64,000 bases of DNA from positions 119,592 through 183,591 of the forward strand of contig CAWBDS010000008.1 of assembly GCA_963787645.1 (NCBI GenBank). Reading direction: 5' to 3'. Each line of letters opens with the position of its first letter. Position 1 is the first letter of the stretch. Made by a program: the position numbers and the translations under genes. Below the pieces are notes generated by a model. It was not told the origin of the DNA. It was given only the letters and a program-made list of their open reading frames with translations, and did no database searches. This document shows positions 27,013 through 35,781 of the stretch, in pieces. The DNA comes from Palsa-504 sp963787645. GTDB taxonomy: Bacteria; Actinomycetota; Actinomycetes; Streptosporangiales; Streptosporangiaceae.

Positions 27013-29007
27013 CCGAAGTTAGGGCCAATTCGGCAGGCAGTTCCGGGTCTGACCTGGTGTTTTGCCGGATCGGCCGAGTGGCGTTCTGGCTACTTCAAGG
27101 TCAGCGGGATCGGAGCGCCGATGAGCTCGAAGGCCTGCCGCTGGGCGCTGGTCGGCTCGGCGAGCATCGCGATGGTGACCTGGGTGCCGGTGTACCGGAC
27201 CTGGTTGCGGGTCAGCGTGGCCAGGTGGTCCAGCAGGCCGCCGAAGCTGCGGTAGGGCTGCCCGGCCGGGTCGTGCTGGTAGGACGCCTTGGCCTGGGCG
27301 GCCGCCGAGCGGCTGGCCTGGGCGACGGGGTTATCCGGGGCGGGCGGGTTCTGGTCGGTGAAGGTGAGCGGGGCCCAGGCGCGGCGCAGGTGCCAGGTCA
27401 GGTAGCAGGCGAGCATGCAGATCAGGACGTGGGCCCGGACGCGTTCCTCCAGCCGGTGGAACACCGGCCGCAGGTCCAGGTCATCAGATTTGATGTGCCG
27501 GAAGTCCCGTTCCACGTATTTGAGGTTCTTGTAGGCGGTCACCACGCCAGCCGCGTCGAGCTCGTCTGCGGGGACGGGGGTGCGCAGCACGTAGAACCCG
27601 TCCAGGGCGGCTTCGGCGTCAATCCGGTCCTGCTGGCGCTGCATGGACAGGGTGGTATCGGTGATGGTGACGGTGAAGTGCTTGGCGGTCTTGTACCTGC
27701 TGATTACCTTGCCCACCTCGATCCCGATCCCGGCGGCGCCGGTGAGCTTGCCGGCCTGGACGCGGGCGATGAGGGGAATGAGCAGCTTCTCGGTGGCGGC
27801 CAGCAGGTCCTCGCGCTTGCGGGCGCGGTCGGCGGCCAGCACCGGGTTGCGGCAGGCGATCAGCCGCTCGCCGGGGAAATCCGGGCTGGTGATCTCGGCC
27901 AGGTCCTGCTGATCGAACAGGGACAGCTGGAGCGGCCCATCGTCGGCCATCAGCATGCGGATGGCGGGGGCGCGCAGCGCGGTGATCCATCCGTAGGGAT
28001 CCGGCCGCTGGGTCCCGTCCCCCTGCTGGTTCAGGGCGGCGATCCGGGCGCTGGTGATCATCCCGCGGTCGCCGACCATGACCATCTGGGCCAGCCCGAA
28101 CTTCTTGCGCACCACGTCCGCGATGGCGGTGAAGGCACCGGGGTCGCCGGTGTTGCCGGGGAACACCCGGACCGCGACCGGCCGGCCCTCGGGGTCGGTG
28201 AGCAGCCCGTACTCGACCTGCAGTTTCCCTTTCTTGCCGTCCCGGGAGTAGCCGCGGGCGGCCAGCGGGCAGTGCGAGCCCTCCAGCCACGAGCTGGACA
28301 GGTCGAACAGCGCCATCTTCGACGGGTTGGGCTCCGGGCTGAGGTGGCGGCGGGCCAGCTCCGCCTCGATCGCGTCCTGCCGGTGCCCCAGCCAGTCCAT
28401 CGCGGCGTAGATGTCACCGGTGGACGCGTCCGCGACGCCGAGGTCGGCGCCCAGGGTGGTGTCGGCCCACCAGGTCAGGGTGGACAGCTTGGAGGCCGGG
28501 GCGGCCACCCGGGAGATGATCAGGGCCAGGGCCAGGTCCCGCTGGCGGCCCGCCGGGCCCAGCAGCGCGGGCAGGCCCAGGTCGCGGGCCATGGCGTGCA
28601 CGGCGGCGACGTGGCCGTGCGGCAGCGACCCGGTGATGGTGACCGCGGCGGCGGCGGGGACCAGCTGCTGGCCTTTCAGCCCGGCGTCGATCAGGTCGAT
28701 GACGTGGTCCGGCAGGGCGGACAGGTTGGCCACGGTCTCGTTCTTGACCGTGCCGCCGTCGCGGTAGGTGCGGCGCAGGTAGGCCGAGGAGTAGTCCTTG
28801 CGGCGGCCCTGCTTATCCACGTAGCCGGTCTTGCTGACTCTGACTACGTGGACTTTCCCGCCGTTTCGGGTCATAGCCAGATCATAACGTCATTCCCGGA
28901 AAGGTCCGGGTAGCGACACGCCAATTTTCTGACTACACTCCGTGGTCGGATCTCACCGAACCAGCAGTTCAGGAAGCGATACCTACAGAGAGCTACGGCA
29001 ACTTCGG
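27013..29007 (-). mobile_element. IS1634-type insertion sequence
   Basis: The ends are CCGAAGTT at 27013-27020 and its inverse at 29000-29007, flanked by the 6-bp direct repeat GCTAGC. The element is 1995 bp and carries one intact transposase on the minus strand. The perfect target duplication and intact gene imply a recent insertion. It sits inside the esterase gene. Confidence 0.75.
27090..28874 (-). CDS. IS1634-family transposase
   Basis: ATG 28874 gives a 594-residue DDE transposase, full length for the family. It opens VHVVRVSKTGYVDKQGRRKD, has the first catalytic Asp in MALFDLSSSWLEG (about residue 200), the second in MVMVGDRGMITSARI (about residue 290), and the Glu region ...YKNLKYVERDFRHIKSDDL (about residue 478), followed by VRAHVLICMLACYLTWHL. 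No frameshift is seen, so it is probably active. The opposite strand is also open over its whole length, an effect of GC-rich coding sequence. Confidence 0.93.
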   Translation of the reverse strand: MTRNGGKVHVVRVSKTGYVDKQGRRKDYSSAYLRRTYRDGGTVKNETVANLSALPDHVIDLIDAGLKGQQLVPAAAAVTITGSLPHGHVAAVHAMARDLGLPALLGPAGRQRDLALALIISRVAAPASKLSTLTWWADTTLGADLGVADASTGDIYAAMDWLGHRQDAIEAELARRHLSPEPNPSKMALFDLSSSWLEGSHCPLAARGYSRDGKKGKLQVEYGLLTDPEGRPVAVRVFPGNTGDPGAFTAIADVVRKKFGLAQMVMVGDRGMITSARIAALNQQGDGTQRPDPYGWITALRAPAIRMLMADDGPLQLSLFDQQDLAEITSPDFPGERLIACRNPVLAADRARKREDLLAATEKLLIPLIARVQAGKLTGAAGIGIEVGKVISRYKTAKHFTVTITDTTLSMQRQQDRIDAEAALDGFYVLRTPVPADELDAAGVVTAYKNLKYVERDFRHIKSDDLDLRPVFHRLEERVRAHVLICMLACYLTWHLRRAWAPLTFTDQNPPAPDNPVAQASRSAAAQAKASYQHDPAGQPYRSFGGLLDHLATLTRNQVRYTGTQVTIAMLAEPTSAQRQAFELIGAPIPLTLK

Positions 29008-29013
29008 GCTAGC
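29008..29013. repeat. Right target-site duplication GCTAGC of the IS1634 element
   Basis: Second copy of the duplicated hexamer; see 27007-27012. It is in the same codon phase as the left copy (Ala-Ser). Confidence 0.7.
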
Positions 29014-29832
29014 CCTAACGCCAACGCCGTCTACCACACCGTGAACGGCCAGGCGCTATCGGTCGTGATCTACCGGCCATCCGGGCCGCCGCGCGCGTGG
29101 CCGACCTTGTTCTACATCCACGGAGGCGGCTGGAACGGGGGCAGCAACGACACCGCCAAGACCGACTACCGGTGGTACGCCAACCACGGCTGGCTCGTCA
29201 TCAGCACCCAGTACCGGCTGGCCACGGCAACCGATCACACCTGGAATCAGGCGCCCGGGGACGTCGCCTGCGCCCTAGCCTGGACCGCCAGGAACGCCAC
29301 GCAGCTCGAGGTCGACCCGAACCGCCTGGTCCTGGCGGGAGACTCGGCAGGCGGCAACCTCGCGATCAATCTCGCCTACAGCGCCGCCGCCGGGACAGCC
29401 CGGTCGAACTGCGGCGGCACCGTCCCGATCCCCGCCGCCGTGGTCGCCACGTATCCCGCGGTCAACCCGGTCAGCGTCTACGACGACAACTTCACCCTTG
29501 GCTCCGTGAGCGGCAGCGCCGCGGTCGCAGAGTACGCCGGCGGCACTCCGCAGCAATATCCGAGCCGCTATAAGGCGATATCGTCCTCCACCTACATCAC
29601 GGACAAGGCCCCGCAGACCCTGATCATCGAACCCGAACACGACTCCCGGGTCCCTCCAGGCGGAGTGTACGCATTCGTCGGTCAGGCGCGCGCGGCCGGG
29701 GTGGACATCACCCTGGCGACAATTCCCTTCGCGAACCACACCTTTAACTTCTACGCAGCTGGGACGATCGGCGACCAGGCCTGCTTGACTATCACCCAGA
29801 ACTATCTGGTCCACCGCCGCATCCTTGCGTGA
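29014..29832 (+). pseudogene. Membrane-anchored esterase, catalytic C-terminal part (split by IS1634)
   Basis: This part carries the whole alpha/beta-hydrolase domain of the HSL/BD-FAE type: the oxyanion motif in LFYIHGGGWNGGSN, the nucleophile Ser in LVLAGDSAGGNLAINL, the acid in LIIEPEHDSRVPP and the His in FANHTFNFY. A frame starting at GTG 28942 inside the insertion sequence continues into it without a stop, so a soluble esterase of 296 residues could still be made if transcribed. In the undisrupted gene it followed the membrane part ending at 27012. Confidence 0.8.
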
Positions 29833-29889
29833 CGGCACGCGGGGCAACCCAAGCAACTCCCGCGGCGTCCGGTGCTCCCCGATCCTCGC

Positions 29890-30612
29890 GGCCTTGACGC
29901 CCGCGCTTGCCGCGTCGATGCGGCACGCTGCCTCGATGCGCAACCCGCAGTTCTACGAGAAGCAGCGAATGCGCGCCTCCACTGGGCCATCCCCCAGTTC
30001 CTGCAGTTCTTCGACGAGACATCGACGGCGGGTTGATTGTGCCGCGGGGCATGCTCACCACCGTGACCGAACTCGCCGCGCAGGCAGGCAGCAAGCTGGA
30101 CCTGGCCGACGAGCGCGCGGTCGGCACCACGCAGGCATTCACCTGCTCGGCCCTGCTGGCCGGGCCGCAAAAGACGGCCGTCCAGATCCTGGCCGGGCAC
30201 GATCTGGCGGTGCTGGTCGCGCCGGCCGGATCGGGCAAGACCGTGATGGCGTGCGCGGTTATCGCCACACATCAGGTCTCCACTCTCGTCCTGGTGGACC
30301 GGAAGACCCTCGCAGACCAGTGGCGGGCCAGGATCGCTGAGTTCCTCGGCGTCAAAGCGGGGCAGCTCGGCGGCGGCCGGGCCAAGCTGCGCGGCTCCAT
30401 CGATATCGTCACACTGCAGAGCTGTCCCGCCGCGACGACGTGGCCGAGCTGACGAGCGGGTACGGCCTGATCGTCGCCGACGAATGCCATCACGTGCCGG
30501 CCGCCGCGTTCGAGCACGCGGTCATGCAGATCCAGCCCGGCGCTGGCTCGGGCTGACCGCCACCCCATACCGTCGCGACAAGCTCGACGACCTGATCGCC
30601 ATGCAAATAGCC
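29890..30612 (+). pseudogene. DEAD-type helicase, N-terminal RecA domain remnant
   Basis: NPQFYEKQRMRAST (frame 2) is followed, after shifts near 29985-30015, by GGLIVPRGMLTTVTELAAQA, the Walker A motif in LVAPAGSGKTVMACAVI, VSTLVLVDRKTLADQW, then after another shift LIVADECHHVPAAAFEHAV (Walker B, DECH) and WLGLTATPYRRDKLDDLIAM (motif III). Homology stops near 30612 where the monooxygenase gene begins. At least three frameshifts make it dead. Its missing second RecA domain matches the fragment at 25988-26329. Confidence 0.75.
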
Positions 30613-30634
30613 AGGGGAAATCGCCGCGTGCTTC

Positions 30635-31876
30635 TTATTGACATCGGTTGCCGAGGTAGGTGTGGAGGTGGCTGGCTAGGGTGTCGGTGTCGGCGGCGGT
30701 GCCGTGGATGTAGGTGGAGGCGCGGGTGCGGAGGACGGGCAGGCCCAGGACGTAGAGTCCGGGGGTGTCGGTGAGGACGCCGCCGTCGTGGCGGATGCGG
30801 CCGGCGTGGTCGTGGACGGGGAGGTGGAGCCAGGAGTGGTCGGGCCGGAAGCCGGTCGCCCACACGATGGTGGTGATCTGTCCGGTGGTCAGGTCGAGCT
30901 CCAGGGGGGTGTGAGGGTCGACGCGGGTGGGCGGGGGGCGGTGCGGTGGCGGCAGGTGGTCGTGGAGGCCTGCCGTGGTGGCCCATTGGTCGGCCCGGGT
31001 CAGGAGGCGGTTCATCTTCAGGTCGGCGAGTTTGCAGGTGTTGGCCAGGGAGCCGGAGAACTGGGCGGTGCCGCCGGTGATGCGGCCGAGGCGGCCGCGG
31101 ATCTGGATGCCTTGCGCGGACAGGGCGTTCAGGTCGGTGGTGGTGTGGGGGGTTCCGGTGAGCTGGGGTGAGGGCAGGTGGCGGGCCCGGGTCAGGTCGT
31201 CGATCTGGTCGTAGCGTTCGGCGAGCAGGCCGGTGGCTTCCAGCCACCAGAATATGTCGCGGCCGCGGTAGCTGCGGGGCAGCCGGACGTGTTCGCCGGC
31301 GGCCAGGGTGACCGGGCGGCCGGAGCGGTGGATCTCGGCGGCCAGCTGGACGCCGGTGGCCGATGCGCCGACGACCAGGACTCCGCCGTCGGGGAGCTGG
31401 CCGGGATCGCGGAAGGACAGGGCGGTGAGGGTGGTCATCCCCGCCGGAACAGCCTGGGCAATGGCTGGGATGGCGGGCCGGGCGCAGGCCCCGGTGGCCA
31501 GGATGACGGCCTGGGCGCACAGCAGGTCGTCGCCGGCCTGGATCTGGTAGCCGCCGGGGGCGGCCCGCACGGTGTGCACGGTGGTGGCGGTGCGGACTGG
31601 TGCGTTGATCAGCTGGGCGTAATCGGCCAGGGTGGCGGCCAGGTCGGCGGCGGGCATGAACCCGTCGGGGTCATCGCCGTGGTAGGGGTGGCCGGGCAGC
31701 CGGGTCTGCCAGTTGGGGGTGAGCAGCCGCAGGGTGGGCCAGCGCTGGGTCCGCCAGGAGTTCGCCACCTCACCGCGCTCCAGGACCAGATGGTCGATGC
31801 AGCGGTCGGTGAGGCGGCGGCTCATGGCCAGCCCGGCGTGCCCGGCGCCGATGACGACGGCCGTGGTCCGGATCAT
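30635..31876 (-). CDS. Flavin-containing monooxygenase-like NAD(P)/FAD oxidoreductase
   Basis: ATG 31876 gives 413 residues, about the usual size. It has the FAD dinucleotide fold in AVVIGAGHAGLAMSRRL (residue 6 on), an FMO-like core (WPTLRLLTPNWQTRLPG), the NADPH fold in GGVLVVGASATGVQLAAEI (about residue 160) and the late FAD motif IVWATGFRPDHSWL (about residue 345). It probably inserts one oxygen into N, S or ketone groups. Its start is 22 bp after the OsmC stop, so it is the last gene of the HD-GYP/LuxR-SnoaL-P450-OsmC operon. The helicase remnant is cut off at its 3' end. Confidence 0.88.
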   Translation of the reverse strand: MIRTTAVVIGAGHAGLAMSRRLTDRCIDHLVLERGEVANSWRTQRWPTLRLLTPNWQTRLPGHPYHGDDPDGFMPAADLAATLADYAQLINAPVRTATTVHTVRAAPGGYQIQAGDDLLCAQAVILATGACARPAIPAIAQAVPAGMTTLTALSFRDPGQLPDGGVLVVGASATGVQLAAEIHRSGRPVTLAAGEHVRLPRSYRGRDIFWWLEATGLLAERYDQIDDLTRARHLPSPQLTGTPHTTTDLNALSAQGIQIRGRLGRITGGTAQFSGSLANTCKLADLKMNRLLTRADQWATTAGLHDHLPPPHRPPPTRVDPHTPLELDLTTGQITTIVWATGFRPDHSWLHLPVHDHAGRIRHDGGVLTDTPGLYVLGLPVLRTRASTYIHGTAADTDTLASHLHTYLGNRCQ

Positions 31877-31898
31877 GCCGGCGGACGCGGTTGGCCGG

Positions 31899-32459
31899 TC
31901 AGGCCAGCTCGACCAGGATCTTGGTCGGGTTGGCGACGATGTTGAAGACCGCGGAGCGTTTCTGGGACTGGGCGATGACCGCTTCGAGGTCCTCGCGGGA
32001 GGCGCCAGAATCGATGGTGAACCGGACGGTGACCGCGTTGAAGCCGTTGCGGACGCCGGGGTCGGCACCCAAGATGCCCAGGACGTTCATCTGGCCTTCG
32101 ATGGTGGCGGTGACCGAGCGGAGCTGGATGCCGCGCATCTGGGCGACCGCGGCCACGCCCGCGGTCAGGCAGCCGGCCAGGGCGACCAGCACCACCTCGA
32201 CCGGGGTGGCGCCGTTGTCCTCGGAGGCGAAGCACTCCGGATGGTCGATGTCGTACTCGTAGGTAGCCCGGTGGGCCTGCTCGGCGCCCAGCCCGGTGAA
32301 CCCGGTCACCGTGGAATGGCTGTGCGTGCCCTTACGCCAGGTGCAGGCCGCCCGCCAGGTGAACTCGGCCGCCTCCGGCGCACCCGACAGCGCCTCCCGC
32401 GCCCCCAGCAGAGCCTGCACATTCACACCATTGTCAACGGGATTGCCAGTAACAGTCAT
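31899..32459 (-). CDS. OsmC-family protein
   Basis: An excellent ribosome binding site (AAGGAGATACCG) stands before ATG 32459, so the 186-residue protein can be made on its own even though the P450 frame reads into it. It has the OsmC/Ohr fold with the peroxidatic Cys in FASEDNGATPVEVVLVALAG followed by CLTAGVAAVAQMRG, whose second Cys would resolve. The usual first Cys after the TP motif is represented only by the Cys of CFASED and CLTAG, so the active-site pair should be checked. The C-terminal RFTIDSGASREDLEAVIAQS is typical. It would reduce organic hydroperoxides. Confidence 0.85.
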   Translation of the reverse strand: MTVTGNPVDNGVNVQALLGAREALSGAPEAAEFTWRAACTWRKGTHSHSTVTGFTGLGAEQAHRATYEYDIDHPECFASEDNGATPVEVVLVALAGCLTAGVAAVAQMRGIQLRSVTATIEGQMNVLGILGADPGVRNGFNAVTVRFTIDSGASREDLEAVIAQSQKRSAVFNIVANPTKILVELA

Positions 32460-33734
32460 CGGTATCTCCTTAGTTTCGATGGATCGGATGTGGTTATCTC
32501 GGCCGCCGCCGGGACCGAGCACGACGGGGAGCGAGGTGAGGCCGCGCAAGACCAGTCCGTCGCCGTGGGCCCAGGTGAGCGAGTCCCGTTCGGTAGCGAG
32601 CCGCAAGCCCGGGTAACGGCTGAGCAGGGTCTCGAAGGCGACCCGGGCTTCGAGCCGGGCCAGCGGCGCGCCGAGGCAGTAATGGATCCCGTGGCCGAAG
32701 CCGAGGTTCGGCCCGTCGCCCCGGCCGATGTCCAGGACATCGGGGGCTGGGAATCGGCCCGGATCGCGGTTGGCCGCCGCTAGGCACACCAGCACCTGTT
32801 CACGTGCGGGTATCTGCACGCTGTCGAGCGTCACCGGTTCGGCCGCCATCCGGAACGTGGCGTGCGGGACCGGGGCGGTAAACCGGATGAGCTCGTCGAT
32901 CGCGGCGGGAAGCCGCCCGGGATCAGCTAGCAGCGCCTGGAGCTGGCTGGGGTGATCCAGCAGGGCCACCACTCCGTTGCCAATCAGGCTGGCCGTGGTG
33001 TCGTGGCCGGCGACGATGAGCTGGAACAGGCTCGACAGGAGCTCTTGCGTGGTGAGCGCGTCGCCTTCGGTGGCGGCGACCAGGACGCTGACCAGGTCGT
33101 CGGCGGGGCTCTGGCGCTTGGCGTCGACCAGCGCGCGCAGGTAGGAAACGATGCCGTCCGATGCCTGCACGGCCGCCGGCGGCGGATCCCCGGCCCACCC
33201 GGTGAGCAGCACCTGGAACCAGGCGTGCAGGCGCGGGCGGTCAGCTGCGGGGATACCCAGCAGTTCGCCGATCACCTCGAACGGCAAGGGGTAGGCATAA
33301 CCCTCGATCAGGTCGACTGCGGCATCCGGGCCGGCGGCATCCAGTTCATCGAGGAGGCGGTCGGCGATCACCCGGACGGCCGGCTCCAGCGCGGCGATCC
33401 GGCTCGGCACGAAGGCCCGAGACACCAGCCGCCGCAGCCGGGTGTGGTCGGGCGGGTCGACGTTGAGCATGTGCCGGGAGAACTCCGGCCCCGGCAGCCC
33501 TTCGGCCACCACGTCGCCGGCCTGCTGCAAGGCGGCGAGCATGTCCTTGGAGATGCCGGGTTCGTTGAGTGCTCGCCGGGCCGCGTCGTAGCCGAGCACG
33601 ACCCAGGCCTGGTGACCGTCGGCCAGACGTACCTTCTGCACCGGGCACCGGGCCCGCGCCTCGGCAAAATGGCCGAACGGGTCATCGCGGATTGCCGGCT
33701 CCCAGCCGCCCCACGTGGTCCGGGTGTCAGTCAT
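31899..33734 (-). CDS. Cytochrome P450 whose reading frame continues into OsmC
   Basis: ATG 33734 overlaps the SnoaL stop (ATGACTGA). Residues 1-407 are a complete class I P450: the I-helix AGHDTT (242-247), ELIR of the K helix (281-284), and the haem loop LGFGHGIHYCLG with Cys353. There is no stop codon after the usual P450 ending (LPVVLGP). The frame runs through a 19-residue linker (GGGRDNHIRSIETKEIP) straight into the OsmC protein, making 611 residues. A one-base change in the GGCGGCGGCC tract would instead give a P450 stop just downstream (TAA). So this is either a real P450-OsmC fusion with internal initiation or a sequencing or decay artefact. Redox partners are not encoded nearby. Confidence 0.85.
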   Translation of the reverse strand: MTDTRTTWGGWEPAIRDDPFGHFAEARARCPVQKVRLADGHQAWVVLGYDAARRALNEPGISKDMLAALQQAGDVVAEGLPGPEFSRHMLNVDPPDHTRLRRLVSRAFVPSRIAALEPAVRVIADRLLDELDAAGPDAAVDLIEGYAYPLPFEVIGELLGIPAADRPRLHAWFQVLLTGWAGDPPPAAVQASDGIVSYLRALVDAKRQSPADDLVSVLVAATEGDALTTQELLSSLFQLIVAGHDTTASLIGNGVVALLDHPSQLQALLADPGRLPAAIDELIRFTAPVPHATFRMAAEPVTLDSVQIPAREQVLVCLAAANRDPGRFPAPDVLDIGRGDGPNLGFGHGIHYCLGAPLARLEARVAFETLLSRYPGLRLATERDSLTWAHGDGLVLRGLTSLPVVLGPGGGRDNHIRSIETKEIPMTVTGNPVDNGVNVQALLGAREALSGAPEAAEFTWRAACTWRKGTHSHSTVTGFTGLGAEQAHRATYEYDIDHPECFASEDNGATPVEVVLVALAGCLTAGVAAVAQMRGIQLRSVTATIEGQMNVLGILGADPGVRNGFNAVTVRFTIDSGASREDLEAVIAQSQKRSAVFNIVANPTKILVELA

Positions 33735-34152
33735 GGCCGCCCTCCGGCCGGTAACCCGTGCACAGTAGGTCGAGCCGGGCGATGCGGCCGTTCTCGTCGG
33801 TGTCGACGTAGACCTGCTGTTCGACGGTGAACCAGCCAGCACCGAGCCGCTCCGCCCGCAGCCGCAGCCGCCAGTGCAGGTGCAAGCGGCCGCCGACCTC
33901 GCCGACGGTGGCCTCGACGAGATCGAATTCCTGGGTGTCGCCGAACCAGTACGCGAACCGGTCCGCGATCGCATCGGAGCCGGCCCACTCCCGCAAGCCC
34001 GAGGGCAGCAAGGCACGCAGGTAGGCATCAGCGGCGAGCGCGCCGCCCAGCCGGGCGAAGTCCTGAGCGGCCAGGCCCTCGAGGAACGACCCGGCGAGGG
34101 CGAACTGCGGCATCGCGGTTGCTGTGCTGTGGCTATGGGATGTGGTCGTCAT
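33727..34152 (-). CDS. SnoaL-like (NTF2-fold) protein
   Basis: ATG 34152 follows aaagga by a few bases. The 141-residue protein has a short His/Ser/Thr-rich start, then FALAGSFLEGLAAQDFARLG, GLREWAGSDAIADRFAYWF and HLHWRLRLRAERLGAG, a typical NTF2 cone of the DUF4440/SnoaL type. It could be a cyclase, isomerase or carrier protein for the substrate of the co-transcribed P450. Its stop overlaps the P450 start by 8 bp, which implies translational coupling. Confidence 0.82.
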   Translation of the reverse strand: MTTTSHSHSTATAMPQFALAGSFLEGLAAQDFARLGGALAADAYLRALLPSGLREWAGSDAIADRFAYWFGDTQEFDLVEATVGEVGGRLHLHWRLRLRAERLGAGWFTVEQQVYVDTDENGRIARLDLLCTGYRPEGGHD

Positions 34153-34194
34153 GGATCCTTTGTACGGATCCGCTGACGGCGGCGAATCGGGTAG

Positions 34195-35781
34195 CTACCC
34201 GATCTTTCTGTCAGGTTCTGGGTTGTCTGCCATCCCGATCAGGCCATGACGCATGGCGAACAACGCCGCCTCGGTACGGGTCTTCACCCCGAGCTTGGCG
34301 TAGATGTGCTCTACGTGAGAGGAGACTGTCTTGCGGCTGACGTGCAGCTCGGCAGCGATCTCGGGGTTGGAACGGCCCTGGCCGAGCCGTACTAGCACCT
34401 CGGCCTCGCGTGCCGTCAGTCCCGACGGCAGTCCGGCCCGGCGCCGCACCCGGTGGCCGGCGGCCTCGAGCACCGCCTGGACTGCGTCCCCGTCGAGCCG
34501 CCCCGCGCGCACCTCGCCGCGCATTACCCGCTCGGCATCGCCGGCCTCGAGCGCCCCGCGGTGCGGACGCGGCTGACGCAGAGCGTGGTAGACGTCGGCG
34601 GCACCGAGGATCCGCGCCGCCAGCGAGATGGCCTCGCCCCGCAGCCCGTGCGGGTAGCCCGAGCCGTCGAGCCGCTCGTGGTGGAGTGATGCGCACTGCC
34701 CGACGTTAGCCAGCAGCGGGGTTCGGGCCAGCATCCGCTGGGTCAGGTACGGGTGGGTCCGGGCCCGCTCACGCTGGGAGATACTCCACTGGCTAGGCTC
34801 GTCCCAGACGCCGCTAGGGACGCCGATCATGCCGATGTCGTGCACCAGCGCCGCCCGGCGGAGCATGACGACATCGGCGGCCGGCAGCCCGAGCTTCGTA
34901 CCGGCCTGCCTGGCCAGTTCGGCGACTCCCCGGGAATGGCCCAGGCGCAGCGGCGACTTCAGGTCGCTGAAATCGGCGAACGCGCCGAGCGCCCGGTCGA
35001 GCTGGTCATCACTTAGTGCCGTGCCGAGCTGTGGGTCGAGCGCGATCACCTCCTCCCACGCTGAGATGGCGCCCAGCCCGGCGAGAATCTCCGCGTGCCG
35101 CGCGTGGAAGCAGTCGACCAGGCCCGGATCGAACTGGGTACCCCGCCGCTCACGGGCCACAGCCAGCGCCGCCTCGGCGCCGCCCGCGTGATGGAACGCC
35201 TCAATGCTGTCAGCTAAGTGGACCAACCGGATGGCCGGAGCCAGGTCATCGGCGCCGGCCGACCCGGGCACCCCTCTTCCGTCCCACCGCTCAAAGGCCT
35301 GCCGCAGCGGATTGCACACCGCCGGGCCGAGCCCCAGCTGGTCGGCAAGATCACTAGCCTCCTGGCAGTGCTCCTCCATCACCCGCTGCACCGACCGGCC
35401 CGCGGACGCCAGGAACTTCCCGACTATCCCGACCCGGTGGAAACCCGACTTACCACGGCCCAGATGACGAGCGACGAAGACCGCCAGGCTGATGCCCCCC
35501 AGGTCCCCGTCGCGCGTGTCGGCGTAAAACGCCATTTCGTCGCCGAACAGCGCCGCCACCTCAGTGGTGTCAACGGCACATCCCACCCACGTCAGCAGCG
35601 AGGCGTAATACGCAGACACGCAGGCAGCCGGATCCATCCCGGCCGCCGCCCCCAGCCGCATGGCAACCACGGTCTGGCGCAGCACCCGCTCCATGGGCCG
35701 CCCCATCCCCAGATCCGCGACGAGCGACAACGTCGCCACCAGCTCGGCGAGGGTCACCGGGCGCAAGGAATCCGAGGCCAC
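34195..35781 (-). CDS. HD-GYP domain protein with C-terminal LuxR-type HTH
   Basis: This 528-residue protein combines a long N-terminal region, which looks like a degenerate HD repeat (AAGMDPAACVSAYYASLLTW and QAFERWDGRGVPG), with a classical HD-GYP domain: RRAALVHDIGMIGVPSGVW (HD) and HHERLDGSGYPHGLRGE (GYP) near residues 310-390. It ends in a LuxR-type helix-turn-helix, GLTAREAEVLVRLGQGRSNP and EIAAELHVSRKTVSSHVEHI (residues about 458-500). HD-GYP domains degrade cyclic dinucleotides. Here that activity may gate DNA binding. Only 42 bp separate it from the SnoaL gene, so it probably controls its own operon. The fusion is known in actinomycetes but poorly studied. Confidence 0.87.
   Translation of the reverse strand: MASDSLRPVTLAELVATLSLVADLGMGRPMERVLRQTVVAMRLGAAAGMDPAACVSAYYASLLTWVGCAVDTTEVAALFGDEMAFYADTRDGDLGGISLAVFVARHLGRGKSGFHRVGIVGKFLASAGRSVQRVMEEHCQEASDLADQLGLGPAVCNPLRQAFERWDGRGVPGSAGADDLAPAIRLVHLADSIEAFHHAGGAEAALAVARERRGTQFDPGLVDCFHARHAEILAGLGAISAWEEVIALDPQLGTALSDDQLDRALGAFADFSDLKSPLRLGHSRGVAELARQAGTKLGLPAADVVMLRRAALVHDIGMIGVPSGVWDEPSQWSISQRERARTHPYLTQRMLARTPLLANVGQCASLHHERLDGSGYPHGLRGEAISLAARILGAADVYHALRQPRPHRGALEAGDAERVMRGEVRAGRLDGDAVQAVLEAAGHRVRRRAGLPSGLTAREAEVLVRLGQGRSNPEIAAELHVSRKTVSSHVEHIYAKLGVKTRTEAALFAMRHGLIGMADNPEPDRKIG

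Noticed and set aside
27057..28913. Open plus-strand frame of over 600 codons across the IS1634 transposase
   Set aside because: It mirrors the transposase exactly, is low-complexity (Gly/Val/Gln-rich) and has no recognisable domain; GC-rich coding strands leave the opposite strand open.
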